A stretch of 56,321 bases of DNA from contig LSKF01000156.1 in assembly GCA_001556995.1 (NCBI GenBank), positions 1 to 56,321 of the forward strand, read 5' to 3'. Shown piece after piece: positions 25,636 to 35,097 of the stretch (its first letter is position 1; each line of letters opens with the position of its first letter). The notes under the pieces are model-generated. The model was not told where the DNA came from, ran no database searches, and worked only from the letters and a program-made list of their open reading frames with translations. This DNA is from Erythrobacteraceae bacterium CCH12-C2 (GTDB lineage Bacteria; Pseudomonadota; Alphaproteobacteria; Sphingomonadales; Sphingomonadaceae). Made by a program: the position numbers and the translations under genes.

Positions 25636-26339
25636 CGTACGTCCCCTGAAATTATCTGCGAGTAGTTCGCATTAGCGATTAAAGTCTGTTGCTAAAAAAA
25701 GCAAACTGCTTCGCCGGGCGTGTGCGCCAGAGGCCCGGAGGCTTCTCCACGGGCTGCCCTCGGGCCTGCCTTGCGCGTCGGTTGCACCGACGACCGCCGC
25801 GACGTTGGCCCCGCCCAGACGTCGCGAGCGATGCCGCATGCCTTGCGGACCGATCGCCCGGGCGGCGCTGAGTACGCACCAGGGGCTCGGGATGAAAATG
25901 CGTGGCGAAGGCGTGCGGCCGGTCTGCCCGTTACTGCCTCACCGCGCCGAAGGAGGGGCCCAAGTGTCGGGCGACCGCACGCTCGCGCACTTCGCCAGAT
26001 AGCCATGACCAGTGCATCGTTGACCAGTTGCGCCGTTATCGCAACGCTCATCGACTAACTGACGATGCAGCGTGAGAACAGGTCGATGACAGCCGCTAAG
26101 TACAGCCAGTCTTCGGCGGGTCCAGATATAGGTGAAGTCTGCCACCCGCTTTTTTGTTTCGGGCCGTTGGCGGTTAACTGACAATGAGCACGTTGCCGGC
26201 GATGATCGGCGACCGGATGTTCCTCATATTTCTTTCGAACACTATTCAGGACTATAGGGACCCGCCAAAATCTGTTGCAGCAAGCTTATTGAATAGCTGC
26301 GACCCTATCCGGGCAAATCGTCGATCCTCCCCACATATT
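25636..26339. other. Non-coding stretch with IS3 remnant
   Basis: It holds the TonB-receptor promoter region, about 250 bp with no recognisable gene (25680-25940), a decayed IS3 transposase piece (listed separately), and an AT-richer 150 bp before the flavoprotein gene where nothing was recognised. Confidence 0.5.
25945..26175 (-). pseudogene. Degenerate IS3-family OrfB fragment
   Basis: One frame gives TKKRVADFTYIWT, the first DDE aspartate block of IS3-type integrases. The next frame then gives EDWLYLAAVIDLFSR, a stop, and AITAQLVNDALVMAIW, in family order. So it is a frameshifted, stop-containing scrap of about 75 codons. It is distinct from the IS3 fragment at 12793. Confidence 0.7.
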
Positions 26340-27254
26340 TTATACAAGGCTATGGCCATCGCGCTGACGCAGGTCGTTGTGAAGCGTTGTCGCGGCGATC
26401 GCAGCATGGCCCATCGCAACGCTGATCTGGTCGAGCGACATGACGATGTCGCCGGCGGCATAGATCCCTGCGGCGCTGGACCGCTGCTTGGGATCGACCA
26501 CGATGCAGCGATCGTCACTCAGCGTCAGGCCGAGGGACTTGGCGAGCGCGTTGTTGCTGTCCGAACCAAGAGCGGGATAGATGGTGTCGAACCGGTAGAG
26601 GCCGCCGTCGCGTAGTCGAACCACTGCCGCGTCGGCGAACTCGAGCGCGTCGATTGGACTCTCCTGCACGTTGATGCCGGCACTCGACAGGCTGATGCGA
26701 TCCGTTTCGGAAAGTTCAACCGACTCGTGGGTCAGGAGCGTTACATCGTCCGAGAAAGTGCGCAGAAACAGCGCCTCCGCAACGCCGTGATGGTCGGCGC
26801 CGATCACACCGATCGCCTGTCCAGTTACCTCGTAGCCATCACATACGGGGCAGTAGCGCAGCAATCCTCGGTCGAGGGCGTCGCGATGCGTTGCTGCATC
26901 CATCGCCGGACGTCGGTTTTCCACGCCTGTCGCCAGAACGACAGCGCGAGCGGTAAAAGCGATACCCGCGCCGCGTGCCTCGAAGGAGTCTATCCCGCCT
27001 TCCAGCTCTTCGATGAGGCCCGTGACGATCGTCGTGCCGAAACGCTCGGCCTGCTCGCGCATCCGGCCTAGCAGATCCTCGCCGTTGATCCCGTCCGGAA
27101 ACCCGGCATGATTGTGCGAGCGCGGAATCCACTTTGCGCGGCTGTGGCCTGCATCGACCACGATCACGCGGCGATGATAGCGGGAAAGGTAAATGGCTGC
27201 GGTCAGGCCGGCAGGTCCGCCGCCTACGATCAGAACATCGCACTGCTCGGACAT
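26340..27254 (-). CDS. Thioredoxin-reductase-like NAD(P)/FAD oxidoreductase
   Basis: The 304-aa class II pyridine nucleotide-disulfide oxidoreductase-like protein has an FAD site [19 protein letters not shown] at the N-end, active-site CPVC in [10 protein letters not shown] at about residue 127, and a C-terminal FAD motif GIYAAGDIV. The redox-active CxxC suggests TrxB-like chemistry, but no thioredoxin gene is near. ATG 27254 is picked because AAAGAGG lies 5 nt upstream; ATG 27257 is equally possible. It lies 88 bp downstream of the DUF411 gene on the same strand, probably one operon. Confidence 0.85.
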   Translation of the reverse strand: MSEQCDVLIVGGGPAGLTAAIYLSRYHRRVIVVDAGHSRAKWIPRSHNHAGFPDGINGEDLLGRMREQAERFGTTIVTGLIEELEGGIDSFEARGAGIAFTARAVVLATGVENRRPAMDAATHRDALDRGLLRYCPVCDGYEVTGQAIGVIGADHHGVAEALFLRTFSDDVTLLTHESVELSETDRISLSSAGINVQESPIDALEFADAAVVRLRDGGLYRFDTIYPALGSDSNNALAKSLGLTLSDDRCIVVDPKQRSSAAGIYAAGDIVMSLDQISVAMGHAAIAATTLHNDLRQRDGHSLV

Positions 27255-27342
27255 CATGCCTCTTTCACCGGATCGCGATAAGCAGGCACCCCCATCGTGG
27301 TGCGCCCGCGCTCGATCCACCCCATTAAGGTGCGGACTTTCC

Positions 27343-27783
27343 TCACACCGTCAGATAAAGCTCTGGGGCCTTCGCGCCGAAACTGAGCACCTTGAACGGC
27401 GCGACCTTCCGCCCGCTCATGCCAGGGGAGCCAGCAGGCATTCCCGGAAGCGCGATGCCTCGGATGCGCGGCTTTTCCTTAAGCATTTTCTGCACTGCCG
27501 CTACCGGCACGTGGCCTTCGATCGCATATTTCCCGATGATGGTCGTATGGCACCCCGCCAGCTCCGCTGGCACGCCGAAACGCGACTTCACCGCTTCGAG
27601 ATCGCTCACCGGAACGACCCGCACTTGTATGCCCGCTGAGCGCAACGCAGCGGCATGGCCATCACAACATTCGCAACCTGGGTTCTTGTACATGACGGCG
27701 GTAACCGCCGACGGCGGACCTGCCGTTGCCGGAGCAACAAAGATAGCTGCTGAAAGCATAAGCCCGGCTATTTTCATCAACAT
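27343..27783 (-). CDS. DUF411 metal-binding periplasmic protein
   Basis: The 146-aa product has a signal peptide (cleavage near PATAGPP, about residue 22) followed by the DUF411 signature [16 protein letters not shown], with paired cysteines. The conserved block [16 protein letters not shown] follows, and [16 protein letters not shown] lies near the end. Members are linked to copper or other soft-metal handling in the periplasm. GGAGGAAAGACC precedes ATG 27783, which fixes the start. It is upstream of the TrxB-like gene on the same strand. Confidence 0.85.
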   Translation of the reverse strand: MLMKIAGLMLSAAIFVAPATAGPPSAVTAVMYKNPGCECCDGHAAALRSAGIQVRVVPVSDLEAVKSRFGVPAELAGCHTTIIGKYAIEGHVPVAAVQKMLKEKPRIRGIALPGMPAGSPGMSGRKVAPFKVLSFGAKAPELYLTV

Positions 27784-28099
27784 GGTCTTTCCTCCTGACG
27801 AAATATCAATCCAGTGACGCACCGTAGTCGCTCGGCACGCGATTGCGGCCATGCCGCTTGCAGAACCCGAAGCGCGGAGCGGAATAGCAACATGGCGACG
27901 AAAGTGCCGAAGAGAAACATCGTACTTGCGACGGCGTAACGCCGCTGATCAGCTTCGGCGCTGCCTCGATCACAACCAAAGTCCCGAGCGCCGCGATGAA
28001 CGCGCCCTGGCGACCGCGCACTAAGATATAGGCCGTACGCCCCAGAGAGCCTAACTTTTATCGATAGAGCTCAAAGCGGTTCGCCCGTACAGCTCATTC
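27784..28099. other. Intergenic region with a possible decayed membrane ORF
   Basis: On the minus strand a frame at 27806-28021 starts plausibly (GAFIAALGTLVVIEAAPKLI) but turns basic and cysteine-rich. A neighbouring frame over 27870-27940 reads TMFLFGTFVAMLLFRSALRV, a good membrane helix. This looks like one small membrane gene broken by a frameshift, but I cannot name it. Promoters for DUF411 and the GH130 gene must also lie here. Confidence 0.35.
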
Positions 28100-29407
28100 A
28101 TGAACATAAGAAGGTCCGCCAAGGCCGAGCGCGCGAGGCTCCGTTTTCATGATGTGCTTCTCCGGCCCGACCCGTCGCGCACTGTGGTCCGGCCGTTCGA
28201 ACCTGGCTATCCGCCTAGCTTCGATAGCGGCAAGACGCGTACGCAGGAGACGGTCGATTTCATCCTTGCGCTCGACGAGCCCGAACTGACCCGCCAGCTG
28301 GAAGGCGTGACTGCATCGCTCGACGAGAACCACCGGGATGTCGATGCGTTTCTCCGACGACGCTTCGATGAAATGGCCGACCGTTTCGACGGAGCCAATC
28401 GATGCAACGACGCACAACGCCGACTGATCGGGGCGTATTTCAGTCAGGAGTACGCCTATGAGGGAGCGGCGCTGTTCAATCCCAGCGCGGTACTCCATCC
28501 CGACCAAGTCGATGTGGCCAAGGGCGAGGTCCGCTTTATTCTGTCGCTGCGCGGGATCGGCGAAGGCCACCTTTCCTCCGTGACCTTCCGCACCGGCCGG
28601 TGGACGCCGGGCGGCTCGCCGACCATCGACGATCCGGGGTCCGTGTCGGTGCCGCCAATCATTGATCAGGCCGATACGGCCAACGCTTCTGTTCGGCTCC
28701 ATTGCGGCGGCAGTCGGACCCTTTCGGAGACGGTTCTGTTCCCGGTGCTGGCGAGCCAGCGCCAAGGCATCGAGGATTTGCGCCTCGTCCGGTTCGACGA
28801 GGGCGATGGCGTCTTCGCTTATCACGGCACCTATACCGCGTTCAGCGGTTCGGCCGCGCGGTCGGAGTTGCTGACTACCACCGATTTCACCACCTTCGAG
28901 ATGCGCGCGCTGACCGGCGATGCCGCCGGCGGCAAGGGAATGGCGCTGTTCCCGCGCCGGATCGACGGCCGCTTCGCGATGCTCGGTCGCCAGGACAATA
29001 AGAACATCTGGCTGCTGACATCGGAAGACATCCTGGCGTGGAATGGTGGCTCCAAGCTGATCGAGCCGCGCTATCCGTGGGAATTCGTCCAAATGGGCAA
29101 TTGCGGCTCGCCGATCGAGCTGGATGAGGGTTGGCTGGTCCTGACGCACGGCGTCGGCACGGTACGCAACTACTGCATCGGCGCGTGCCTGCTGGACAAG
29201 GACGATCCGTCCAAGCTGCTGGCGCGCACGCCGCGTCCGGTCCTGGCGCCCAGCCCCAAGGAACGCGACGGTTACGTCCCCAACGTCGTCTATAGCTGCG
29301 GTGCGCTCGCGGTCGGCCGCGACCTGCTGCTTCCCTATGCGGTAGCCGACAGCTTCACCGCGTTCGCGACGGCGTCGATCGACGACCTGCTCGCCGTGAT
29401 GGAATAA
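28100..29407 (+). CDS. Glycoside hydrolase family 130 protein
   Basis: The 435-aa cytoplasmic five-bladed beta-propeller enzyme has family marks LRPDPSRTVVRPFEPG, EGAALFNPSAVLHPDQ, GNCGSPIELDEGWLVLTHGVG and YVPNVVYSCGAL. GH130 enzymes are beta-mannoside phosphorylases or beta-1,2-mannosidases acting on short mannosides; which activity applies cannot be told here. The start at ATG 28100 has no strong ribosome-binding site, so translation might begin slightly downstream. No transporter or other sugar gene accompanies it, which is unusual because these genes often lie in mannan or glycan loci. Confidence 0.85.
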   Translation: MNIRRSAKAERARLRFHDVLLRPDPSRTVVRPFEPGYPPSFDSGKTRTQETVDFILALDEPELTRQLEGVTASLDENHRDVDAFLRRRFDEMADRFDGANRCNDAQRRLIGAYFSQEYAYEGAALFNPSAVLHPDQVDVAKGEVRFILSLRGIGEGHLSSVTFRTGRWTPGGSPTIDDPGSVSVPPIIDQADTANASVRLHCGGSRTLSETVLFPVLASQRQGIEDLRLVRFDEGDGVFAYHGTYTAFSGSAARSELLTTTDFTTFEMRALTGDAAGGKGMALFPRRIDGRFAMLGRQDNKNIWLLTSEDILAWNGGSKLIEPRYPWEFVQMGNCGSPIELDEGWLVLTHGVGTVRNYCIGACLLDKDDPSKLLARTPRPVLAPSPKERDGYVPNVVYSCGALAVGRDLLLPYAVADSFTAFATASIDDLLAVME

Positions 29408-29518
29408 TCCTGACACGGGTACCGGAGAGGATCGCACCCGATCTAACGAGCGCACCGTAAAAGAGCTAGATGATAAGGTAGTGGTCTTGAACGTGCAGGA
29501 TCGCTAAGGACGGTCGGA

Positions 29519-29863
29519 ATGAGCCGCCTGCTTCCTTTTGTCATCGGCTTGCTGTTTGCCTCGCTTTTGGGGCTGACTTCGGCTTTCTATCTAAGTGACG
29601 AAAGCTCGAATATGAGCCGCTTCGGCACGCCCGGCTTAGCCCTTTCGATGGCGAGCGTGAGCGAGCCTCCAAGCGACGAGGTGCCCGGAGACGTTGCCGG
29701 ACGCTTCCCTCATGCGCATAGTGAATGCCACGGCGATCACATGAAGGTGCCTGCCATGGCGATCATCTCGCAGATGGAGCCTGAGGAGGTTTATTCGACG
29801 TCCGGGCAGCGGATTAGCGAAGGGGTGATTGTCGCCCCGACATTGAGACCCCCAAAACTCTAA
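29519..29863 (+). CDS. Hypothetical envelope protein with N-terminal membrane anchor
   Basis: The 114-aa product begins MSRLLPFVIGLLFASLLGLT, a signal peptide or membrane anchor, followed by a hydrophilic domain with a HAHSECHGDHM histidine/cysteine cluster that could bind metal. No family was recognised. It lies about 160 bp before the SulP transporter gene on the same strand. Confidence 0.5.
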   Translation: MSRLLPFVIGLLFASLLGLTSAFYLSDESSNMSRFGTPGLALSMASVSEPPSDEVPGDVAGRFPHAHSECHGDHMKVPAMAIISQMEPEEVYSTSGQRISEGVIVAPTLRPPKL

Positions 29864-30026
29864 GCTACGGCAACGGCCGACAGTGCCTCTGAGTAGAGCA
29901 TGGTCGCTGTAACGGGTGACTTCGTCACGCGGCCCGGGCCCACTTGCGAACGCCGCGGCGATCCGCCGCTTTGAAAAAAGCGGCAACCCTGCTTTGCTCG
30001 CCGCTCACCAAATCCTGCATACAGTT

Positions 30027-31616
30027 ATGGAGACCCTTGTGTCCTCTTCGAAACAACCTCTTGCGTCGTTGCGGACAGATCTGCCCGCATCCATCGTCGT
30101 TGCGCTCGTTGCGCTCCCGCTCTGTCTGGGCGTCGCCCTTGCGTCAGGAGCGCCCCTATTTTCTGGCCTGATAGCAGGTATCGTCGGCGGCATTGTAGTT
30201 GGCGGCCTGTCCCGGTCTCCGTTGTCCGTCAGCGGTCCTGCCGCGGGCCTTACGGTTATCGTGCTCGACACCATCAATTCCCTACCGAGCTATCCGATCT
30301 TTTTGTCGGTAGTGGTTTTGGCGGGCGCGTTGCAGTTGGCATTTTCTACGGCTCGCGCGGGAATCCTGAGCGAATTTATCCCGTCCTCAGTGATCACGGG
30401 GATGTTGGCATCGATCGGACTTATTCTTGTTCTCAAACAGATTCCGTTCGCGATCGGCTATGAGGTCGAGGCTGAGGGTAGCTTTCAATTCTCTTCTGGT
30501 GACGGGAACACGTTCACCAACCTTTTCGTGTTCCTGAGGCGCAAATTTGAGCCGGGTGCGCTGATCATCAGCCTCGCGGGCCTTGCTTTCCTGTTCTGGT
30601 GGAACAGCGCGAAACCCAAGCAGGGTCCGCTCCGTTTCTTGCCAGGCCCCTTGGTGGCCGTCCTGATCGGCGTCATCGGCAATGCGCTGCTCGGGGCGTT
30701 TCTACCTTCCTGGAAGATTGGCACGGAGCATCTTGTTCAGGTGCCAGTCTCCAAAAGCCCGGCCGAATTTGCTCAGCTTTTCTCCCTTCCCGATTTTTCG
30801 GGTATCGGGAGCAGTGCCGTCTGGATCGCAGCAGCCACGATTGCCATCGTCGCTAGCCTGGAGTCGATGCTCAGCATCAAGGCCATCGACGAGCTCGACC
30901 CGCAACGACGCACCACTGACAAGAACTGGGAACTGATGGCCCAGGGTGGCGGCAACATCGTGTCGGGACTGCTGGGAGGGCTGCCAGTCACCTCGGTGAT
31001 CGTGCGTTCCTCGGCCAACGTCGGTGCGGGCGCGCAGAGCAAGGCGTCGACGATGCTGCATGGGCTATGGCTGCTGTTGTCGGTCGCGTTGATCCCCATG
31101 GTGCTCAACCTCATCCCGCTAGCGGCACTCGCGGCGGTGCTGATCGCAACCGGCTACAAGCTTTGCACGCCCCAGCTTTTCCTGGACCGCTACCGACAAG
31201 GCTGGACCCAGTTCATCCCGTTCGTAGTAACCGTGATCGCGATCATGTTCACCAACTTGCTCGAAGGCGTCCTGATCGGCCTTGTGATTGGGTTCGTGTT
31301 CGTCATAGCGCGTAATTTTCGATCTGCCGTAACGTTTGCATGCGAGGGCAATGATTGCCTCATCCGTGCACGGCGTAACCTGTATTTTATCCACAAATAT
31401 GAACTTCAGAAGCAACTAAACCGCGTTCCCGAAAATAGCCGGCTTCTGATTGATCTTTCCGCGACGAGCTATGTTGATCTCGATAATGTCGAGATTATTA
31501 ACTCCTTTATCAAAGCCGCTCGATTCAAGTCGGTAGATGTGGTCGTTCGTGGCGATCTTGCCGAACGGACATCTCCTTTGATCAACGCCCCCGTAGTTGG
31601 AGTAAGATTCGCATGA
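30027..31616 (+). CDS. SulP family anion transporter, probably bicarbonate
   Basis: The 529-aa inner-membrane transporter has the SulP N-terminal region TDLPASIVVALVALPLCLGV, the conserved VSGPAAGLTVIVLD stretch, about 12-14 transmembrane segments and a C-terminal STAS-like domain (residues about 440-525; LLIDLSATSYVDLDNVEII). The downstream gene overlaps by 4 nt and encodes beta-carbonic anhydrase, a pairing seen in bicarbonate-transporting SulP proteins. ATG 30027 is given as the start; GTG 30039 has GGAG at 7 nt and is a good alternative. Confidence 0.88.
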   Translation: METLVSSSKQPLASLRTDLPASIVVALVALPLCLGVALASGAPLFSGLIAGIVGGIVVGGLSRSPLSVSGPAAGLTVIVLDTINSLPSYPIFLSVVVLAGALQLAFSTARAGILSEFIPSSVITGMLASIGLILVLKQIPFAIGYEVEAEGSFQFSSGDGNTFTNLFVFLRRKFEPGALIISLAGLAFLFWWNSAKPKQGPLRFLPGPLVAVLIGVIGNALLGAFLPSWKIGTEHLVQVPVSKSPAEFAQLFSLPDFSGIGSSAVWIAAATIAIVASLESMLSIKAIDELDPQRRTTDKNWELMAQGGGNIVSGLLGGLPVTSVIVRSSANVGAGAQSKASTMLHGLWLLLSVALIPMVLNLIPLAALAAVLIATGYKLCTPQLFLDRYRQGWTQFIPFVVTVIAIMFTNLLEGVLIGLVIGFVFVIARNFRSAVTFACEGNDCLIRARRNLYFIHKYELQKQLNRVPENSRLLIDLSATSYVDLDNVEIINSFIKAARFKSVDVVVRGDLAERTSPLINAPVVGVRFA

Positions 31617-32290
31617 GAGAATATCGACAGCTTCTTCTCGCCAACCGGGCTTGGTCGCAGGAACTTATCGACGAGCGCGCGGACTTCTTCACGCGACAAG
31701 CCGATGGCCAGAAGCCAGCGTTCTTGTGGATCGGTTGCTCGGACAGCCGGGTCAGCCCTGAACAGATGACCATGACTCCTCCGGGAGGTATGTTCATTCA
31801 CCGCAACGTCGCCAACCTTGTTAATCCGAGCGATCTCAACCTGATGGCGGCGCTGCAATATGCAGTCCAGGTGCTCAAGGTTCCGCACATCATTGTGTGC
31901 GGTCATTATGGGTGTGGTGGCATCAGGGGGGCATTCGCAGGAGGAGCTACCGGTCAACTCAGGCAGTGGCTCGATCATGCGAGTAGCGTTGTGCGCGATC
32001 ATGCCGATGAACTTGCAGCGTTGGATGGTGAGGAAGCCAAGCTCAACAGACTCGTTGAAATGAATGTCAGGGATCAGCTGATCAACTTGGCAAGAACCGA
32101 TATAGTTGAAAGCGCGTGGAAAGACGGCCAACCGCTTTGGTTGCATGGCTGGATTTACGACATTCGCGACGGTCATATCAAACCGCTGATGGAACTGGAT
32201 GCAGACGCTTCCTTGGAAGAGGTCGGCCGCCCAGATAGCGTCCTTTTCTCGCATCCCGATCATACCAAAAACAGCATCTCTTTGGATTAG
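31613..32290 (+). CDS. Beta-class carbonic anhydrase
   Basis: The 225-aa zinc enzyme interconverts CO2 and bicarbonate. The zinc and catalytic residues are visible: CSDSRVSPEQ (Cys and Asp-Arg pair) and HYGCGGIRGAF (His and Cys). GTG/ATG ambiguity is absent: ATG 31613 overlaps the SulP stop (ATGA), so production of transporter and enzyme is coupled. The length and fold are of the plant-like bacterial type. Confidence 0.93.
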   Translation: MREYRQLLLANRAWSQELIDERADFFTRQADGQKPAFLWIGCSDSRVSPEQMTMTPPGGMFIHRNVANLVNPSDLNLMAALQYAVQVLKVPHIIVCGHYGCGGIRGAFAGGATGQLRQWLDHASSVVRDHADELAALDGEEAKLNRLVEMNVRDQLINLARTDIVESAWKDGQPLWLHGWIYDIRDGHIKPLMELDADASLEEVGRPDSVLFSHPDHTKNSISLD

Positions 32291-32401
32291 GACAAAGGAC
32301 GCTTATAGAAAGTGTCATTAGTAACACGAGCATCGGCGCGCCACCGTCTTTTCAGGACGCACGTGTGATCGAGTGTTTCATCAAGTAGGAGGCAACGAGC
32401 C

Positions 32402-32665
32402 ATGCGTATTGTGAACTGTTTGATGCTCACCGTGTTACCCGGCGGGCTCGCGGCCTGCACGCTCCCGTTCTCGCAAAAGCCTGTCATCAGCACTCCCGTC
32501 TATGATCACGTGCCGTGCCGCACCCCAGGGGCCCGGCTCGAAGAGCCGGTCGAATTCGGCGCGGCTTCTCGAGGATCTGATCGACCTGACGCCCAGTCAG
32601 GCTCGGCAAGGCCCAAAACGCCGACTTGCGTAGTCGAACGAGGGCCGAAATACCGATCGCGATGA
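32402..32665 (+). CDS. Small putative lipoprotein, possibly frameshifted
   Basis: AGGAGG 10 nt before the ATG and a lipobox-like GGLAAC at residues 14-19 suggest a small lipoprotein of 87 aa. After about residue 40 the composition becomes arginine/proline-rich. The next frame over 32560-32630 reads LLEDLIDLTPSQARQGPKRR, a more protein-like helix. The gene may therefore be frameshifted. No family was recognised. Confidence 0.4.
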   Translation: MRIVNCLMLTVLPGGLAACTLPFSQKPVISTPVYDHVPCRTPGARLEEPVEFGAASRGSDRPDAQSGSARPKTPTCVVERGPKYRSR

Positions 32666-32694
32666 TATCTGACGACCCGCTCAAGGAACTTTCT

Positions 32695-32871
32695 ATGTCG
32701 GATGATGAGTTTCTATATTTCGAACACAGAGCGCAGGTTGAGGTCGAGCTTGCCGAGAACTCTACCAAACCAGAAGTGATCGACGCCCATCGCAAAATGG
32801 CTAACGCTTATTTTGAAAGGCTGGTCGAGCTGAGATTGTCGAGAGTTAAACAGGACCGCGCGCCTCTCTAG
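32695..32871 (+). CDS. Small conserved-type hypothetical protein (58 aa)
   Basis: The start MSDDEFLYFEHRAQVEVELA has AAGGA 7 nt upstream. The sequence has the pattern of small alphaproteobacterial helical proteins (D/E..YYE.RA..E...A ... HR.MA..Y..R). A longer version from ATG 32662 would overlap the preceding ORF stop by ATGA. Function unknown. Confidence 0.55.
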   Translation: MSDDEFLYFEHRAQVEVELAENSTKPEVIDAHRKMANAYFERLVELRLSRVKQDRAPL

Positions 32872-32914
32872 TTCCTCCGTATCTCCGTCACAATCAAACA
32901 AAGGGTGATCACTA

Positions 32915-33424
32915 TTGACCTTGGTTACCAGTAGTTTCTCAGAAGCCTTATGGCACCTTCTCAGTCTTCTGATCGCCTATGTTCTGGCTCTTCCGATTGG
33001 CTGGGATCGAGAAAAAGAGGAGCGAAGCGCCGGCATTCGCACCTTTCCACTCGTTGCCGTCGCCAGCTGTGGCTTTGTGCTCATAGCGATAGCCGTTCTT
33101 GGTCGGGAGTCGCTTGGTCAGGCTCGCATCCTTGAAGGCCTGATCACCGGCGTCGGGTTCATCGGCGGCGGAGCGATCCTGAAGCAAGGGAGTCGAACAT
33201 CAGGGACGGCCACGGCGGCGAGCCTGTGGGCGACAGGGGCCGTTGGTGCCGCGGTCGGATATTCGCTGTACGATATCGCCATCATCATCAGCGCTGTCAC
33301 CTTCCTGACTCTTCGACTTTCACGTCCACTCAAGAAAACCGCGGGCGAACAGGGCGACAACGTGGATAGCGCACCGGCACTGCCAGGCGGGGCCAACGCC
33401 CGACCGGAACCGGATTCAGGATAG
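32915..33424 (+). CDS. MgtC/SapB family membrane protein
   Basis: The 169-aa inner-membrane protein has the family N-terminal pattern LPIGWDREKEERSAGIRTFPLVAV split around the conserved R-x-E and GIRT motifs. GVGFIGGGAILK and GTATAASLWATGAVGAAVGY follow, with four or five transmembrane helices. The large cytosolic C-terminal domain of some MgtC proteins is absent. The family is linked to magnesium limitation, acid tolerance and modulation of ATP synthase. The start is TTG 32915. Confidence 0.88.
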   Translation: MTLVTSSFSEALWHLLSLLIAYVLALPIGWDREKEERSAGIRTFPLVAVASCGFVLIAIAVLGRESLGQARILEGLITGVGFIGGGAILKQGSRTSGTATAASLWATGAVGAAVGYSLYDIAIIISAVTFLTLRLSRPLKKTAGEQGDNVDSAPALPGGANARPEPDSG

Positions 33425-33506
33425 TCGATTGCTGCGCGGATCGGATTAAGGTCGGGCGCTACGCGACGACAAATGGTTTCGACCCACATAAGAGTAACCG
33501 ATGCTC

Positions 33507-35066
33507 TCAGGCCACAGCGATCCAGGGCATGAGTTCGCCGACGCTGTTGGCGGGATGACCGTTGGCGAGCTTGGTGAGCGTGTCGGTCATCCATGCGTGC
33601 GGATTGATGCCGGCGATCTTGCAGTTTTCGATGAGCGTGGCGATCACCGCCCAGTTGTCGCCGCCCTCGTCGGAGCCTGCGAACAGCGCGTTTTTGCGGT
33701 TCATTGCAATCGGCCGGATCGATCGCTCGACGGTGTTGGAGTCGAGTTCGACACGGCCGTCGTCGAGGAACACGGTCAGGCCAGCCCAACGGTTCAGCGC
33801 GTAGCGGATTGCCTCGGCGAGCTTGCTCTTGGCGCTGACCTGGCGAAGCCGGGCATCGAGGTAAAGGCGCAGGTCGTCGACCACGCCGCGGGCGCGTTCG
33901 ACGCGCAAGGCCCGGCGCTGCTCTGCTGAGGAGCCGCGCACCTCGGCCTCAATGGCGTAGAGCATGGCGACGCGGCGCAGCACCTCAATAGCGACGGGCG
34001 ATTTGTCCGCGAGCTCGTAAAACTTCCGGCGCACGTGCGACCAACAAAAGGCGAGTTGGATTTGCTGCCGCCGCTTTGCCAGCGCAGTGTAGCCGCCATA
34101 GCCATCGACCTGCAGGATGCCGGCGAAGTCGCCCAGATGCGCTTCGGCGCGCTCCGATTTACGGTCGGCGGCATAGACATAAGCAACCATCGGTGGATCA
34201 GCGCCGCCCCAGGGACGATCATCGCGCGCGTACGCCCATAGCTGACCGGTCTTGGTCCTTCCGGTTCCCGGGTTGAGCACCGGCGCCGTCGTCTCGTCTG
34301 CGAACAGCCGTTCCGATCGTCGCAGTCGCTCGAGAATGTGGTCACGCAACGGACGAAGATACCAGGCTGCCCGTCCGACCCAGTCCGCCAGTGTCGATCG
34401 GTCGAGCTGGATGCCTTGCCGGGCATAGATCTGCGCCTGACGATAGAGCGGCAGGTGATCGGCGTACTTGGCCACCAGCACCTGCGCGATGAGCGCTTCG
34501 GTGGGAATGCCACCCTCGACTATCCGAGCTGGCGCTGGAGCCTGAACGACCGCGCTCTCGCACGAGCGGCAGCCGTATCGCGGCCGGCGTGTGACCAGGA
34601 CGCGGAAGGTGGTGGGTACGACGTCGAGGCGCTCGGCCACGTCCTCGCCGATCTGATGCAGCGCACCGCCGCAACAGGGGCAGGCCTTGTCCTCGACATC
34701 GACGACCTGCTCGATCCGCTCCAGGTGTGCGGGCAACGAGCCGCGGTTGGTCTTGCGCTGGCGATCGCTCTTGGACTGTGGAGATACCGCTTCGCGGGCA
34801 GCCCGGGCTTGACCGAGGGCCGTCTCGACATCTTCTAGGCCGAGCTGAAGTTGGTCGGGATCGAGTTGCTCAGACCGCGCGCCGAACCGATGACGCATGA
34901 ACGCATCGATGATCGACTGGAGCCGCTCGATCTCGGCATCGGCCTCGCCCTTTGCGAGCGCCAACTCTGCGGCGGCGGCACGTTCCGAAGCCAGTATCCG
35001 GGCCTGTTCGAGGGCGAACGCACGGAGCGCTTCGATGTCTTCGGGAAGGTCCGCTTCCATGAGCAT
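33507..35066 (-). CDS. tnpC: IS66 family transposase TnpC
   Basis: The 519-aa DDE transposase has an N-terminal leucine-zipper-like coiled coil (about residues 10-55), the zinc-finger motif CPCCGGALHQIG with a second CRSC pair, and the catalytic core (FADETTAPVL, LQVDGYGGYTAL, DSNTVERSIRPIAMNRKNAL). It is intact, but its element lacks tnpA and one end. Confidence 0.93.
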   Translation of the reverse strand: MLMEADLPEDIEALRAFALEQARILASERAAAAELALAKGEADAEIERLQSIIDAFMRHRFGARSEQLDPDQLQLGLEDVETALGQARAAREAVSPQSKSDRQRKTNRGSLPAHLERIEQVVDVEDKACPCCGGALHQIGEDVAERLDVVPTTFRVLVTRRPRYGCRSCESAVVQAPAPARIVEGGIPTEALIAQVLVAKYADHLPLYRQAQIYARQGIQLDRSTLADWVGRAAWYLRPLRDHILERLRRSERLFADETTAPVLNPGTGRTKTGQLWAYARDDRPWGGADPPMVAYVYAADRKSERAEAHLGDFAGILQVDGYGGYTALAKRRQQIQLAFCWSHVRRKFYELADKSPVAIEVLRRVAMLYAIEAEVRGSSAEQRRALRVERARGVVDDLRLYLDARLRQVSAKSKLAEAIRYALNRWAGLTVFLDDGRVELDSNTVERSIRPIAMNRKNALFAGSDEGGDNWAVIATLIENCKIAGINPHAWMTDTLTKLANGHPANSVGELMPWIAVA

Positions 35067-35097
35067 GGAGGCATTGAATCAGCAGTCAAAAGCCCCG

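Noticed and set aside
25692..26051. 119-aa minus-strand ORF as a gene
   Set aside because: Its first 25 residues are an IS3 transposase scrap and the rest is non-protein-like; it is part of a decayed IS.
28094..29455. 453-aa minus-strand frame opposite the GH130 gene
   Set aside because: Antisense of GH130, arginine/aspartate-rich and without family pattern; the plus-strand gene has clear GH130 motifs.
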